This document shows, in pieces, positions 8,002 to 15,638 of a DNA stretch of 44,805 nt (its first letter is position 1; every line of letters begins with the position of its first letter). The translations under genes were made by a program, and so were the position numbers. Source of the DNA: Candidatus Saccharimonadia bacterium (GTDB taxonomy: Bacteria > Patescibacteriota > Saccharimonadia > Saccharimonadales > Saccharimonadaceae); NCBI GenBank assembly GCA_023262335.1, contig JALRBE010000002.1, positions 296-45,100 of the forward strand, in the 5' to 3' direction. Under the pieces are notes generated by a model, which worked only from the letters and a program-made list of their open reading frames with translations, was not told where the DNA came from and ran no database searches.

Positions 8002-9150
8002 ATGAGCATTCTTGAACACGTACGACAATCCAGAGGGTACCAGCTGCTTGCTATGGCGGCATTCTTTACGCTGACCCTTTTTGTACTTATCGCGTCCGCC
8101 GGAGCGTCGAACGACGACCAGGCCAAGGGCGGCAGGCTCGTCACGTTCCATGACCGAGGGCAAGAGAAGGTCATCCTGACGCATGCGCGTACCGTCCGTG
8201 ACGCGCTTGGTGACGCCGGCATACGCGTCGCTCCGAAGGATCAAGTCGAACCAGGAATCGACGAAGAACTGATCGCGGCCGATTGTACCGTCAACGTTTA
8301 CAGGGCCCGCCCGGTGATCGTGGTTGACGGATCGGTACGCCAAAAGATCATGACCGCGGCGCAGACCGCCCGAAGCATGGCTGCCGATGCCGGGTTGCAG
8401 CTGCAAGACGAGGACACGACGAAGATAGCGCGTACCGATGACGTGCTTGCCGACGGGGCGAGTACCATGCTGACTATCGACCGCGCGACGCCGTTCACGT
8501 TGAACCTGTACGGCACGCAGGCGCCAGCATACAGTCAGGCGGCAACGGTCGGCGACATGCTCCGCGCGAAGAATATCGCTCTTGGGCCGGACGACAGCGT
8601 GTCGGTTGACGAATCGTCGCCCTTGGTGCGTGGCATGACCGTCGCGGTATGGCGCAACGGGATCCAAACTGCGACGGTGGAAGAAAAGATCCCGTTCGCA
8701 GTAAGGCAAATCCAGGACGCTGACCAAGCGGCAGGATACAAGAAGGTCCAGACGCCGGGGACTGATGGCCGCAAAAACGTCACGTACGAAATCGTCATGC
8801 GTAACGGCAAGGAGGTCTCGCGCAAAACGATCCAGAGTGTGACGCTTGAGCAGCCGAAGGAGCAAGTAGAGGTCGTCGGCGCCAAGCCATCGTTCAGCGG
8901 TGATTTCGCGGCGGCTCTGGCAAAACTCCGGGCCTGTGAATCCGGTGGCAACTACGCCAACAAGAAGAATCCGAAGTACAGGGGCGCGTACCAGTTCGGC
9001 TACGGCACGTGGGCCAACAAGTATGGCATATACGATCCGGCCGATGCGACGCCGGCGCAGCAGGACCAAGCGGCGCGCGAGTTGTACGTTCGGCGCGGTT
9101 GGCAGCCATGGCCGCATTGCGGTGCCAATCTCCCTGACAGCTATCGGTAG
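8002..9150 (+). CDS. Resuscitation-promoting-factor-like wall hydrolase (DUF348-G5-Rpf)
   Basis: 382 aa from this start (390 if the ATG at 7978 is used). A hydrophobic segment at residues 14-35 is a signal peptide or N-terminal anchor. DUF348-type repeats occupy roughly 45-210 (for example RLVTFHDRGQEKVILTHART), a G5 domain about 224-293, and an Rpf transglycosylase-like domain 301-382. The catalytic Glu is Glu313 in RACESGGNY, followed by GAYQFGYGTWANKYG and a C-terminal WQPWPHCG. Actinobacterial RpfB has the same order and cleaves peptidoglycan. Downstream lie a paralog and rsmA, as in the rpfB-rsmA pair of Actinobacteria. Whether it acts on its own wall or that of a host cannot be told from sequence. 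Confidence 0.9.
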   Translation: MSILEHVRQSRGYQLLAMAAFFTLTLFVLIASAGASNDDQAKGGRLVTFHDRGQEKVILTHARTVRDALGDAGIRVAPKDQVEPGIDEELIAADCTVNVYRARPVIVVDGSVRQKIMTAAQTARSMAADAGLQLQDEDTTKIARTDDVLADGASTMLTIDRATPFTLNLYGTQAPAYSQAATVGDMLRAKNIALGPDDSVSVDESSPLVRGMTVAVWRNGIQTATVEEKIPFAVRQIQDADQAAGYKKVQTPGTDGRKNVTYEIVMRNGKEVSRKTIQSVTLEQPKEQVEVVGAKPSFSGDFAAALAKLRACESGGNYANKKNPKYRGAYQFGYGTWANKYGIYDPADATPAQQDQAARELYVRRGWQPWPHCGANLPDSYR

Positions 9151-9180
9151 CGCGGTTTGCCGCCTCCAGTCATGCTTTGC

Positions 9181-9186
9181 TACAAT
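9181..9186 (+). promoter_or_regulatory. -10 box (TACAAT) of the second G5-domain gene
   Basis: TACAAT 28 nt before the ATG at 9215, with GCGGTTTGC 20 nt upstream as at the paralog. The leader carries GTGAGGACG as a ribosome binding site. Confidence 0.5.
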
Positions 9187-9214
9187 GAAACGAGTCCCGT
9201 GAGGACGCTCACAC

Positions 9215-10426
9215 ATGCAGAATTCATTCATTCAACTCTTTTCATGGCGACGCGCGCTTCTTTGCCTTGCCGGACTGCTCGCGGCCCTGGGGTTGTTCGT
9301 CGCCACCGCGCGAGCTGCCTCGGCTGATTCGACAGAGGCAGGGAAACTGGTGACCGTGTATGACCGCGGCGAAAAGCGCGTGGTTCTGACCCAGGCCGCT
9401 ACCGTAAAGAACGCGCTGGCGTCGGCAGGGATTGCCGTCTCCGCGAACGATGCCGTCGAGCCGCGCAGGGAAACCGAACTGACGGCGGCAAATTACGTCA
9501 TTAACGTTTACAGGGCTCGGCCGGTTACCGTCGTTGATGGTGCCATCCGCCAAAAGGTGATGACATCCGCGCAGTCGGCGAAAGAAATCGTCGCGGCGGC
9601 AGGCAGCGAACTGCGTGAAGAGGACGACGCCGTCATGACGGCCAGCCGCGACATCACGGCAGACGGCATGGGCGTGGTGCTGACGATAGACCGCGCGACG
9701 CCGTTCAAGCTGACGCTGTACGGCAAACCGATCGTCGCCTATACGCAGGAGGCGACAGTGGCTGACATGTTGCGGGCGAAGGGCGTGAAGCTTGCACCGA
9801 ACGATAGCGTTTCCGTGCCAATGGACGCTTCCATCGCAGAAAACATGGCCATAGAGGTATGGCGCGAGGGCGTACAGACGGCGACGGTCGAAGAAGACGT
9901 GGCGTTTCCTGTCCGTATCGTTCAGGATGCCGACCGTCCGGTCGGATACGCCGCCGTAAAGACCCCAGGTATCAAAGGCAAGAAGGACGTCGTGTACGAG
10001 ATTACCGCCAAAGGTGGCAAAGAGGTAGCGCGCAGCGCCATCCAAAGCGTCGTTACCAAGCACCCCGTCGAAGAAGTGCGAATAATCGGCACGAAGCCAG
10101 GACCAAAAAGCTTGACCAAGTCGAAGGGCGCGCAGTATTTCGTTGACAGCAAAGGCGTGTCGCACCGTGAAACCTACTACGACTTGCCAATGAACGTCGT
10201 GATTGGCGCATGCGGCGGCGGCGGGTACACTGTGCGGGTCGACGGCGCGAAAGTAGACAAAGACGGCTACATACTGGTGGCGGCGAACTACGGCAATTAT
10301 CCGAAGTGCTCCGTGGTAGAAACCAGCATGGGGCTCGGCAAAGTGTATGACACTGGTGGGTTTGCCGCCAAGCATCCGCACGGGTTCGACTTGGCGACCG
10401 ACTGGACGAAAGGCGACGGTCGGTAA
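9215..10426 (+). CDS. G5/3D-domain cell-wall protein (YabE-like), paralog of the preceding gene
   Basis: 403 aa. N-terminal signal/anchor (residues 12-35), DUF348-type repeats (about 45-215, closely parallel to the preceding gene, e.g. NVYRARPVTVVDGAIRQKVM), a G5 domain (about 230-300), then a C-terminal 3D-type double-psi beta-barrel region. The latter has Cys pairs and the segment GKVYDTGGFAAKHPHGFDLA with the Asp residues that name the 3D family, related to lytic transglycosylases such as MltA. The two genes share everything except the catalytic module, so they arose by tandem duplication and module exchange. The stop is 2 nt before the rsmA ATG, so the two form one operon. Confidence 0.88.
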   Translation: MQNSFIQLFSWRRALLCLAGLLAALGLFVATARAASADSTEAGKLVTVYDRGEKRVVLTQAATVKNALASAGIAVSANDAVEPRRETELTAANYVINVYRARPVTVVDGAIRQKVMTSAQSAKEIVAAAGSELREEDDAVMTASRDITADGMGVVLTIDRATPFKLTLYGKPIVAYTQEATVADMLRAKGVKLAPNDSVSVPMDASIAENMAIEVWREGVQTATVEEDVAFPVRIVQDADRPVGYAAVKTPGIKGKKDVVYEITAKGGKEVARSAIQSVVTKHPVEEVRIIGTKPGPKSLTKSKGAQYFVDSKGVSHRETYYDLPMNVVIGACGGGGYTVRVDGAKVDKDGYILVAANYGNYPKCSVVETSMGLGKVYDTGGFAAKHPHGFDLATDWTKGDGR

Positions 10427-10428
10427 TA

Positions 10429-11190
10429 ATGGTGGCGCCGAACAAATCGCTGGGGCAACATTGGCTACGGGACCGGTTCGTTTTGGAACACATCGCGGAT
10501 TGCGCGGATATCGACGCGAGCGACACCGTGCTCGAGATCGGACCTGGGCTCGGGACGCTGACATCCGAATTGTTGCGACGGTCCGAGCGGGTCATCGCGG
10601 TAGAGTTCGATGCCGAGCTCGCGAAAAAACTGCCAGGGCAGTTCCCGGGCAAGGCGCTCGAAGTCAAGAACGAAGACATCTTGCTGTTCGATCTCGACTC
10701 GCTGCCCGCTGGTTACAAAGTGGTCGCGAACGTCCCCTATTACATTACGAGCAAAATAGTCCAAAAACTTATGACAGCCGCGAACAAACCGTCGGCAGCG
10801 GTACTGCTGGTGCAAAAAGAGGTTGCCGAACGGATCGCGGCGGAACCGGGCGACATGAGCATTCTTGCCATAAGCGCGCAGGTATACGCCGAGGCATCGC
10901 TCGGCGACGTGGTGCCGGCCGAACTGTTCACGCCGCCGCCAAAAGTCGACAGCCAAGTGGTCATCCTTAAAACCCGCGAAGCCCCGCTCGTCGCTCCCGA
11001 AGACGAAAAGGCGTTCTTCCGAGTGGTCAAGGCAGGATTCTCGGCCAAACGCAAAAAACTCCGCTCGTCATTGGCGGGCGGTTTGGGCATCTCGAAGCAG
11101 GAAGCCGAAACGATGCTGGCGAAAGCCGCTATTTCGCCCGACGCGCGCGCCGAAGACCTGGCGATCGCCGACTGGTTGCGACTCGTTTAG
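10429..11190 (+). CDS. rsmA: 16S rRNA dimethyladenosine transferase
   Basis: 253 aa. Dimethylates two adjacent adenines near the 3' end of 16S rRNA during small-subunit maturation. Motifs: KSLGQHWLRD at the N-terminus, VLEIGPGLGTLT (SAM binding), AVEFDAEL, NEDIL, and the catalytic NVPYYITSKI around residue 103. The C-terminal domain contains FTPPPKVDSQVV. In operon with the 3D-domain gene. Its TAG stop overlaps by 3 nt the stop of the convergent gene on the minus strand (11187-11189). Confidence 0.96.
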   Translation: MVAPNKSLGQHWLRDRFVLEHIADCADIDASDTVLEIGPGLGTLTSELLRRSERVIAVEFDAELAKKLPGQFPGKALEVKNEDILLFDLDSLPAGYKVVANVPYYITSKIVQKLMTAANKPSAAVLLVQKEVAERIAAEPGDMSILAISAQVYAEASLGDVVPAELFTPPPKVDSQVVILKTREAPLVAPEDEKAFFRVVKAGFSAKRKKLRSSLAGGLGISKQEAETMLAKAAISPDARAEDLAIADWLRLV

Positions 11191-11846
11191 GCAGGCTGAT
11201 GGCAGTCGCACGGCGCGGCAGCGGCTTGTGACAAAACGGTAAACAACGCGATACGGTCGTGCTCGTCCGCGAGCGTGAGGGGAGCGGACTGCAATTCTAC
11301 CGTCGTGATGTTCATGGCCATTTCCGCGGCCTCGACCGGGTCCATGGAAGGGTCGAGCCGTTGCGCCGCGATCGCTCCCATGCGGAGGTCTTCTTCGTCG
11401 GCAGGGTAGGCGGTCTCCGTGTACCCGACTGTCTCTTCCCTGATGATAACCGCGCGACCTTCGGCCGTTCGGAATATTTGGTAATAAACCTGGCCATTCA
11501 TGACGGAGCCGACTTCGTAAAGCAGGGTGTTCTCAAACAGTTCCTGGGGTAGCTGCGACACGTCTTTGTCGCTATAGGCGTCACGGTCGAGCACGAAAAG
11601 GTCGCTGCCGTCTTTCGGCGAAAAATCCTCGGTGACGGAGCAGGACTGCCCCTCTAAGGCGACCTGGCAGTGGCGAACGCCTCCGTCGTACAGCAGTTCG
11701 TCGTGCCAGTTATGGGGGCCGGAGGGCTTGTTCGCGAAGAAGGCGTGCATGCCGCCAAACAGCGCTGCCGACTCATTGGTATCCGGCAACAACTCGGCAA
11801 GGGATTGCCGAGGGAAGTTGCCGAATTGTTCGTGAGTAGCACTCAT
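11187..11846 (-). CDS. Hypothetical protein, 219 aa
   Basis: No domain recognised. The protein is acidic and apparently cytoplasmic: no signal peptide or membrane helix. It contains a short alternating hydrophobic region (around ENTLLYEVGSVMNGQVYYQI) and EGRAVIIREE, suggestive of a beta-rich fold, and ends with CDCHQPA, a closely spaced Cys-x-Cys-His. The start is strongly supported by TATAAT 6 nt before the ATG on the minus strand. Separate from the NUDIX gene upstream (37-nt gap with this promoter) and tail-to-tail overlapping with rsmA. Confidence 0.75.
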   Translation of the reverse strand: MSATHEQFGNFPRQSLAELLPDTNESAALFGGMHAFFANKPSGPHNWHDELLYDGGVRHCQVALEGQSCSVTEDFSPKDGSDLFVLDRDAYSDKDVSQLPQELFENTLLYEVGSVMNGQVYYQIFRTAEGRAVIIREETVGYTETAYPADEEDLRMGAIAAQRLDPSMDPVEAAEMAMNITTVELQSAPLTLADEHDRIALFTVLSQAAAAPCDCHQPA

Positions 11847-11852
11847 ACTATA

Positions 11853-11858
11853 ATTATA
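11853..11858 (-). promoter_or_regulatory. -10 box (TATAAT), leaderless promoter of 219-aa hypothetical
   Basis: TATAAT on the minus strand ends 6 nt before the ATG at 11846. Confidence 0.65.
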
Positions 11859-11883
11859 GCATAAGAATTAAGAATAGTCAATA

Positions 11884-12354
11884 TCAAGCGATCGGATTCG
11901 TCAGGTTGTTGACGATCGTGACGGGGAGGTCGCCGCTAATATGGGCTTCTATATCGATGGTCTGCAGGAACTCGGGCAGGATACGCTCCCTGCGCGGGTC
12001 GATGAACTCGCAGCGGTCCAGCTCGATGGCGCCATGGCTCGATTGCGTCAAGTCGATTGACGCGTACGCCTCGGGGTTGGTGACATGATAAAAGAACTCG
12101 AGCTCTTCGTCGTAGCGGGAGCGTCCTGAAAGCAGTTGTTGGCCGAACAATAGCTTGCCTATCTTCGGGGCGATGCCGGTTTCTTCCAGTAGTTCGCGTT
12201 TTACTCCGTCCTCGAGCGATTCGAGCGGGTCGAGGCCGCCGCCCGGCAGTGCCCAGTAATCCGCCTCCTGGCCGCTTTTCGTTTTGTGTTTGACGGCGAG
12301 CAGTTTGCTTCCGTCCCAAATGATCGCCCGCACGTTAACGCGTCGTTTGTCCAT
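11884..12354 (-). CDS. NUDIX hydrolase
   Basis: 156 aa. Complete NUDIX box GGGLDPLESLEDGVKRELLEETGI (around residues 38-61) after YWALPGGG. The N-terminal VNVRAIIWDGSKLLAVKHK is the usual first strands. Substrate unknown; it is not closely similar to the NUDIX protein at 7456. Unlike many genes here, it has a canonical Shine-Dalgarno, AAGGAG at 12360-12365, 5 nt before the ATG, and a leader of about 100 nt containing a small GATTC-TTCG-GAATC hairpin. Confidence 0.9.
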   Translation of the reverse strand: MDKRRVNVRAIIWDGSKLLAVKHKTKSGQEADYWALPGGGLDPLESLEDGVKRELLEETGIAPKIGKLLFGQQLLSGRSRYDEELEFFYHVTNPEAYASIDLTQSSHGAIELDRCEFIDPRRERILPEFLQTIDIEAHISGDLPVTIVNNLTNPIA

Positions 12355-12457
12355 GAAATCTCCTTGTTGTTAGTAGTGATGAATTGGTTGAGGCGCTAGC
12401 GGTTCGGCCCGTCCGAACGTGCGCGCGTAGAGGATTCCGAAGAATCATAGTGCTTTT

Positions 12458-12463
12458 AGTATA
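12458..12463 (-). promoter_or_regulatory. -10 box (TATACT) for the minus-strand NUDIX gene
   Basis: TATACT on the minus strand about 104 nt before the NUDIX ATG; divergent from the metG promoter 34 nt away. Confidence 0.4.
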
Positions 12464-12496
12464 GACCACGGCGAACCGGCTGGCAATCCAATCTGT

Positions 12497-12502
12497 TATA
12501 AT
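12497..12502 (+). promoter_or_regulatory. -10 box (TATAAT), leaderless promoter of metG
   Basis: TATAAT ends 8 nt before the ATG at 12511. Confidence 0.65.
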
Positions 12503-12510
12503 AAGCCTCA

Positions 12511-14040
12511 ATGGGAAAGAATCTCTATGTCACAACCGCTATTCCGTACGTCAACGGCGCGCCGCACATCGGCCACGCACTGGATTATTTGCTTGCGGAC
12601 GTTTGGGCGCGGTACCAAAAGCAAAACGGCAAAACCGTGAGGTTCCAGGTGGGCACCGACGAGCATGGCAACAAAATCGCCGCCAAAGCAGCCGAAGCGA
12701 ACATGGCACCGAAGCAGTATACCGACCAAATGGCGACCGTGTTCGAGAGTTTCATCAAGAAGGTCGGCGCTGAGTATACTGATTTCGTTCGGACGACCGA
12801 CCCGCACCACGAAGCGGCGGTACAGTGGATTTGGCAAAAATTGCAGCCGTACATTTACAAGGGCTCCTACGAAGGCTGGTACTGCACCGGGCACGAGGCG
12901 TTTTTTACTGACAAAGAGGTCGAAGCGACGGGTGGCGTTTGCCCGGACCATCAGAAGCCATACGAACGTATCAGTGAAGAGAACTACTACCTCAAGGCGA
13001 GCGCGTTTACCGACCAAGTCCGCGAGGCGATCGAAAAGAACAAGATGCGCATCGTTCCCGAGTTCCGCAAGAAGGAATTCCTGGAGCTCATGAAGGACGG
13101 CCTGAAGGACGTCAGTATCAGCCGGCCGCGCAAGACCTTGACATGGGGCGTGCCCGTGCCGGGCGATCCGGAGCAGGTCATGTACGTTTGGCTTGATGCG
13201 TTGGCGAACTACATAACCGTGCTTGGATACCCCGACAAAGAAGGGTGGCAAGAGTATTGGCCGGCCGACGTGCAAGTGATCGGCAAGGACATTTTGCGTT
13301 TTCACGCGGGTATTTGGCCTCCGATGCTGCTTGGTCTGGGCATATCGTTGCCCAAAACGCTCTTGACGCATGGCCACGTGAACGTCGGCGGCGCTAAGAT
13401 GAGCAAATCCGTCGGTAACGTCGTGGACCCGAACGGGATCATGGACACCTACGGCGTCGACGCGTTCCGTTACTTCTTTGCCAGGCACATACCGACGCAG
13501 GATGACGGCGATTTTACCTGGGAGAAGTTCGAGACGTCGTACAACACGGAGCTTGGCAACGATCTTGGCAACGTGGTGCAACGCGTCGCGAGCATGCTCG
13601 TCCGCTACCAGGCAGGCGTCATAGGTGAGGCGCCTCAGTCGGAGCACGACATGCGCCCGTACCGCGAGGCAATGGAGAATCTGCAGTTCAACGTGGCGCT
13701 CGACCAAGTTTGGCTGATGGTCCGGAGCTTGAACCAATACATCGACACGGTAAAGCCGTGGGAAATCGCGAAAACCAAGGACACCGACCAAGATGCCGCG
13801 GAACATTTGGCGGAAGTGCTTGCGACCAGCGTTGGCAATTTGTTGCAAATCGCCGACTTGCTCGTGCCATTCATGCCGAGTACCGCTAAAATCATTCACG
13901 ATACGTTCGGCACGGGTGTCGTTACCGCCGTGCCTGCCGTCATGTTCCCGAAGCTCTACGTCCATACGCCCGACCCGCGAGGCGGTTCGCAGCCAGCCGC
14001 TCCTACGGTAGCGAATGAACAACCTGCTGATCATGCGTGA
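12511..14040 (+). CDS. metG: Methionyl-tRNA synthetase
   Basis: 509 aa. Class I synthetase that charges tRNA-Met. The HIGH motif appears as APHIGHALDY (residues 13-22) and the KMSKS loop as GGAKMSKSVGN (around 296-306). The protein ends shortly after the anticodon-binding helical domain with a disordered tail (PDPRGGSQPAAPT), so the C-terminal dimerisation/tRNA-binding domain of longer MetRS is absent. Its end overlaps the start of tatD, which is in the same operon. Confidence 0.97.
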   Translation: MGKNLYVTTAIPYVNGAPHIGHALDYLLADVWARYQKQNGKTVRFQVGTDEHGNKIAAKAAEANMAPKQYTDQMATVFESFIKKVGAEYTDFVRTTDPHHEAAVQWIWQKLQPYIYKGSYEGWYCTGHEAFFTDKEVEATGGVCPDHQKPYERISEENYYLKASAFTDQVREAIEKNKMRIVPEFRKKEFLELMKDGLKDVSISRPRKTLTWGVPVPGDPEQVMYVWLDALANYITVLGYPDKEGWQEYWPADVQVIGKDILRFHAGIWPPMLLGLGISLPKTLLTHGHVNVGGAKMSKSVGNVVDPNGIMDTYGVDAFRYFFARHIPTQDDGDFTWEKFETSYNTELGNDLGNVVQRVASMLVRYQAGVIGEAPQSEHDMRPYREAMENLQFNVALDQVWLMVRSLNQYIDTVKPWEIAKTKDTDQDAAEHLAEVLATSVGNLLQIADLLVPFMPSTAKIIHDTFGTGVVTAVPAVMFPKLYVHTPDPRGGSQPAAPTVANEQPADHA

Positions 14041-14806
14041 CGTGCCACCGGCACTGATCGACACGCATTGCCACGTGCATGAGGCGGAGTATCCGCTTGA
14101 CAGCGTGGAAACCATGCGACGTGCCGAGGCTGCTGGCGTGTCGACCGTTTTGTGCGTGGGGACGAGCGAACGGAGTTCGGAGGAAGCGATTGCATTTGCC
14201 GAGGAACATGACGCGGCATTTGCCGTGGTGGGCGTTCATCCTCACGATACCAAGGATGGGTACGGCGCGATTGTCGGACTCGCCCGGAAAAAAAGCCCGA
14301 AGCTTGTCGCGATCGGAGAAATCGGGCTGGATTACTACTATGGCCACAGCCCTCGGGACGTTCAGATACGAGCGCTCGAGTCGCAGATCCAAACGGCGCT
14401 TGATAACGACTTGCCGATCGTGTTCCATGTTCGGGAGGCCTTCGAAGATTTTTGGCCGGTGTTCGACAATTTTCATGGAATAAGAGGTGAGTTGCACAGT
14501 TTTACTGATACGCAGGTGAACCTCGACAAAGGCTTTGAGCGCGGATTGTACGTCGGGGTGAACGGAATCAGCACGTTTACGAAGGACCCGGCACAGCAGC
14601 AATTGTTCGCGAACATTCCTCTGGACCGTTTGCTGCTCGAAACCGACGCCCCCTTCTTGACGCCAACCCCTTATCGTGGTACTATAAATGAGCCAGCATA
14701 TGTTAGTGAGGTAGCACGACATCATGCATCGCTTCGGGGTATATCACTGCAAACGGTCGCACAAGCGACCACCGACAACGCGACGTCTTTGTTTCGCTTG
14801 AAATAA
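14033..14806 (+). CDS. tatD: TatD-family metal-dependent deoxyribonuclease
   Basis: 257 aa from this start. Metal ligands are visible: DTHCHVHE (HxH) at the N-terminus, GEIGLDYYY (Glu), a His in FHVREA, a His in LHSFT, and an Asp in LLETDAPFL. TatD enzymes are 3'-5' exonucleases/AP-type DNases on single-stranded DNA. I chose ATG 14033 (MRDVPPALIDTHCH) because TatD proteins start very near the HxH motif and this overlaps the metG stop by 8 nt; ATG 14015 would add six residues. metG-tatD adjacency is widespread; in many Gram-positives it continues into rpf/yabE and rsmA, which here lie 1.3 kb upstream. Confidence 0.92.
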   Translation: MRDVPPALIDTHCHVHEAEYPLDSVETMRRAEAAGVSTVLCVGTSERSSEEAIAFAEEHDAAFAVVGVHPHDTKDGYGAIVGLARKKSPKLVAIGEIGLDYYYGHSPRDVQIRALESQIQTALDNDLPIVFHVREAFEDFWPVFDNFHGIRGELHSFTDTQVNLDKGFERGLYVGVNGISTFTKDPAQQQLFANIPLDRLLLETDAPFLTPTPYRGTINEPAYVSEVARHHASLRGISLQTVAQATTDNATSLFRLK

Positions 14807-14828
14807 CGGACCGCGTGTCACTTGAACG

Positions 14829-14834
14829 TATAAC
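14829..14834 (+). promoter_or_regulatory. Possible -10 box (TATAAC) for 14859 gene
   Basis: TATAAC 24 nt before the ATG at 14859, with AAAGG between them. Confidence 0.35.
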
Positions 14835-14858
14835 ACGCCGAAAGGCTACTTACTACCC

Positions 14859-15233
14859 ATGTCACCAGTCAATTCAACATTACAATACAGCGAAACCGCG
14901 CTCGTACAGCGCGGAACCGCTGACATAAACGCTGCCGCGGCGATACCGGCGAGCAAACTTGCCACGCGCGAAAGCAAGGACACGTACCGGTTTCCCGGTG
15001 CTACGCCTGAACGGCAGCGGGTGCGCCGGACTGTCTCGAACGTCACGGGCGCAGCCAATGCCGACACGATCCGCCAGCAGCAGATAGCGAGCGCCAAAGA
15101 AAACGCGTACAGCCAGTTCAAGCGGCGCGATCTCGAGCTGACACCACAAGAAGTCAGCGCGTATGCCCAGTGGATATTGCAGGCCGACACGGTCATCGAG
15201 TCGATGCGTCTTGCCGCCGAAAGGGGCGAATAA
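14859..15233 (+). CDS. Hypothetical protein, 124 aa
   Basis: No recognised domain. Hydrophilic, Ala/Arg/Gln-rich, predicted mostly helical and without signal or membrane segment. Residues 60-124 (starting about VSNVTGAANADTIRQQQIAS) could form a long helix. One base separates its stop from the ATG of the next gene, so the two are co-translated and probably function together. It may be lineage-specific. Confidence 0.7.
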   Translation: MSPVNSTLQYSETALVQRGTADINAAAAIPASKLATRESKDTYRFPGATPERQRVRRTVSNVTGAANADTIRQQQIASAKENAYSQFKRRDLELTPQEVSAYAQWILQADTVIESMRLAAERGE

Positions 15234-15234
15234 G

Positions 15235-15621
15235 ATGGGTCTGTTCGGCAAAGCGGCCAAACTGCTCACGGGTTCTTCGCGGCCAACCAGGAGGCAGCTG
15301 ATCCAGCGCGAGAGCGAAATCGGCGGCCAGTTGTTCGGAGAAGTGCCACAGGGTCACCATCGCCAGTTCTTCAATTTGGACAAGACGACGTGGATTTGGT
15401 ACGAGGAGTGGACCGACGAATCAGGTAAGCCGCATTCGAAGACGACGCGATACGAAATTCATGACAACGGGGTTTTGAAGGTGCAAGACAACGCGCCGTA
15501 CTATTTCATCGAAGGCCAAGAGCTGATCAATCTCATGGCGGCTATCCGGTCGTATTACGAGCGGGTGAGTCGCGAAATTTATCATCGCGATCCGGCGACT
15601 GCCAAGCCGCTTGCGGCATAA
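15235..15621 (+). CDS. Hypothetical protein, 128 aa (DUF4178-like appearance, uncertain)
   Basis: The start is the ATG at 15235, directly after the TAA of the preceding gene; an upstream in-frame ATG at 15163 lies deep in that gene and is rejected. The N-terminus MGLFGKAAKLLTG is a short amphipathic helix; the middle (HRQFFNLDKTTWIWYEEWTD and TTRYEIHDNGVLKVQD) alternates aromatic and charged residues as in a small beta-barrel; the end is helical (LINLMAAIRSYYERVSREIY). No function can be assigned. It ends 17 nt before the cysteine desulfurase start. Confidence 0.75.
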   Translation: MGLFGKAAKLLTGSSRPTRRQLIQRESEIGGQLFGEVPQGHHRQFFNLDKTTWIWYEEWTDESGKPHSKTTRYEIHDNGVLKVQDNAPYYFIEGQELINLMAAIRSYYERVSREIYHRDPATAKPLAA

Positions 15622-15625
15622 TTGG

Positions 15626-15631
15626 TATAAT
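15626..15631 (+). promoter_or_regulatory. -10 box (TATAAT), leaderless promoter of cysteine desulfurase operon
   Basis: TATAAT ends 7 nt before the ATG at 15639. Confidence 0.65.
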
Positions 15632-15638
15632 AGGGAAA

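Noticed and set aside
7999-10564. 410-aa and 440-aa antisense frames over the two G5-domain genes
   Set aside because: Both are shadows of genes with signal peptides and recognisable domains; their similarity to each other only reflects the paralogy of the real genes.
12508-14115. 535-aa open frame antisense to metG
   Set aside because: It mirrors a clearly conserved gene; long antisense frames are expected in this codon usage and the translation is Arg/Val/His-rich without recognisable domains.
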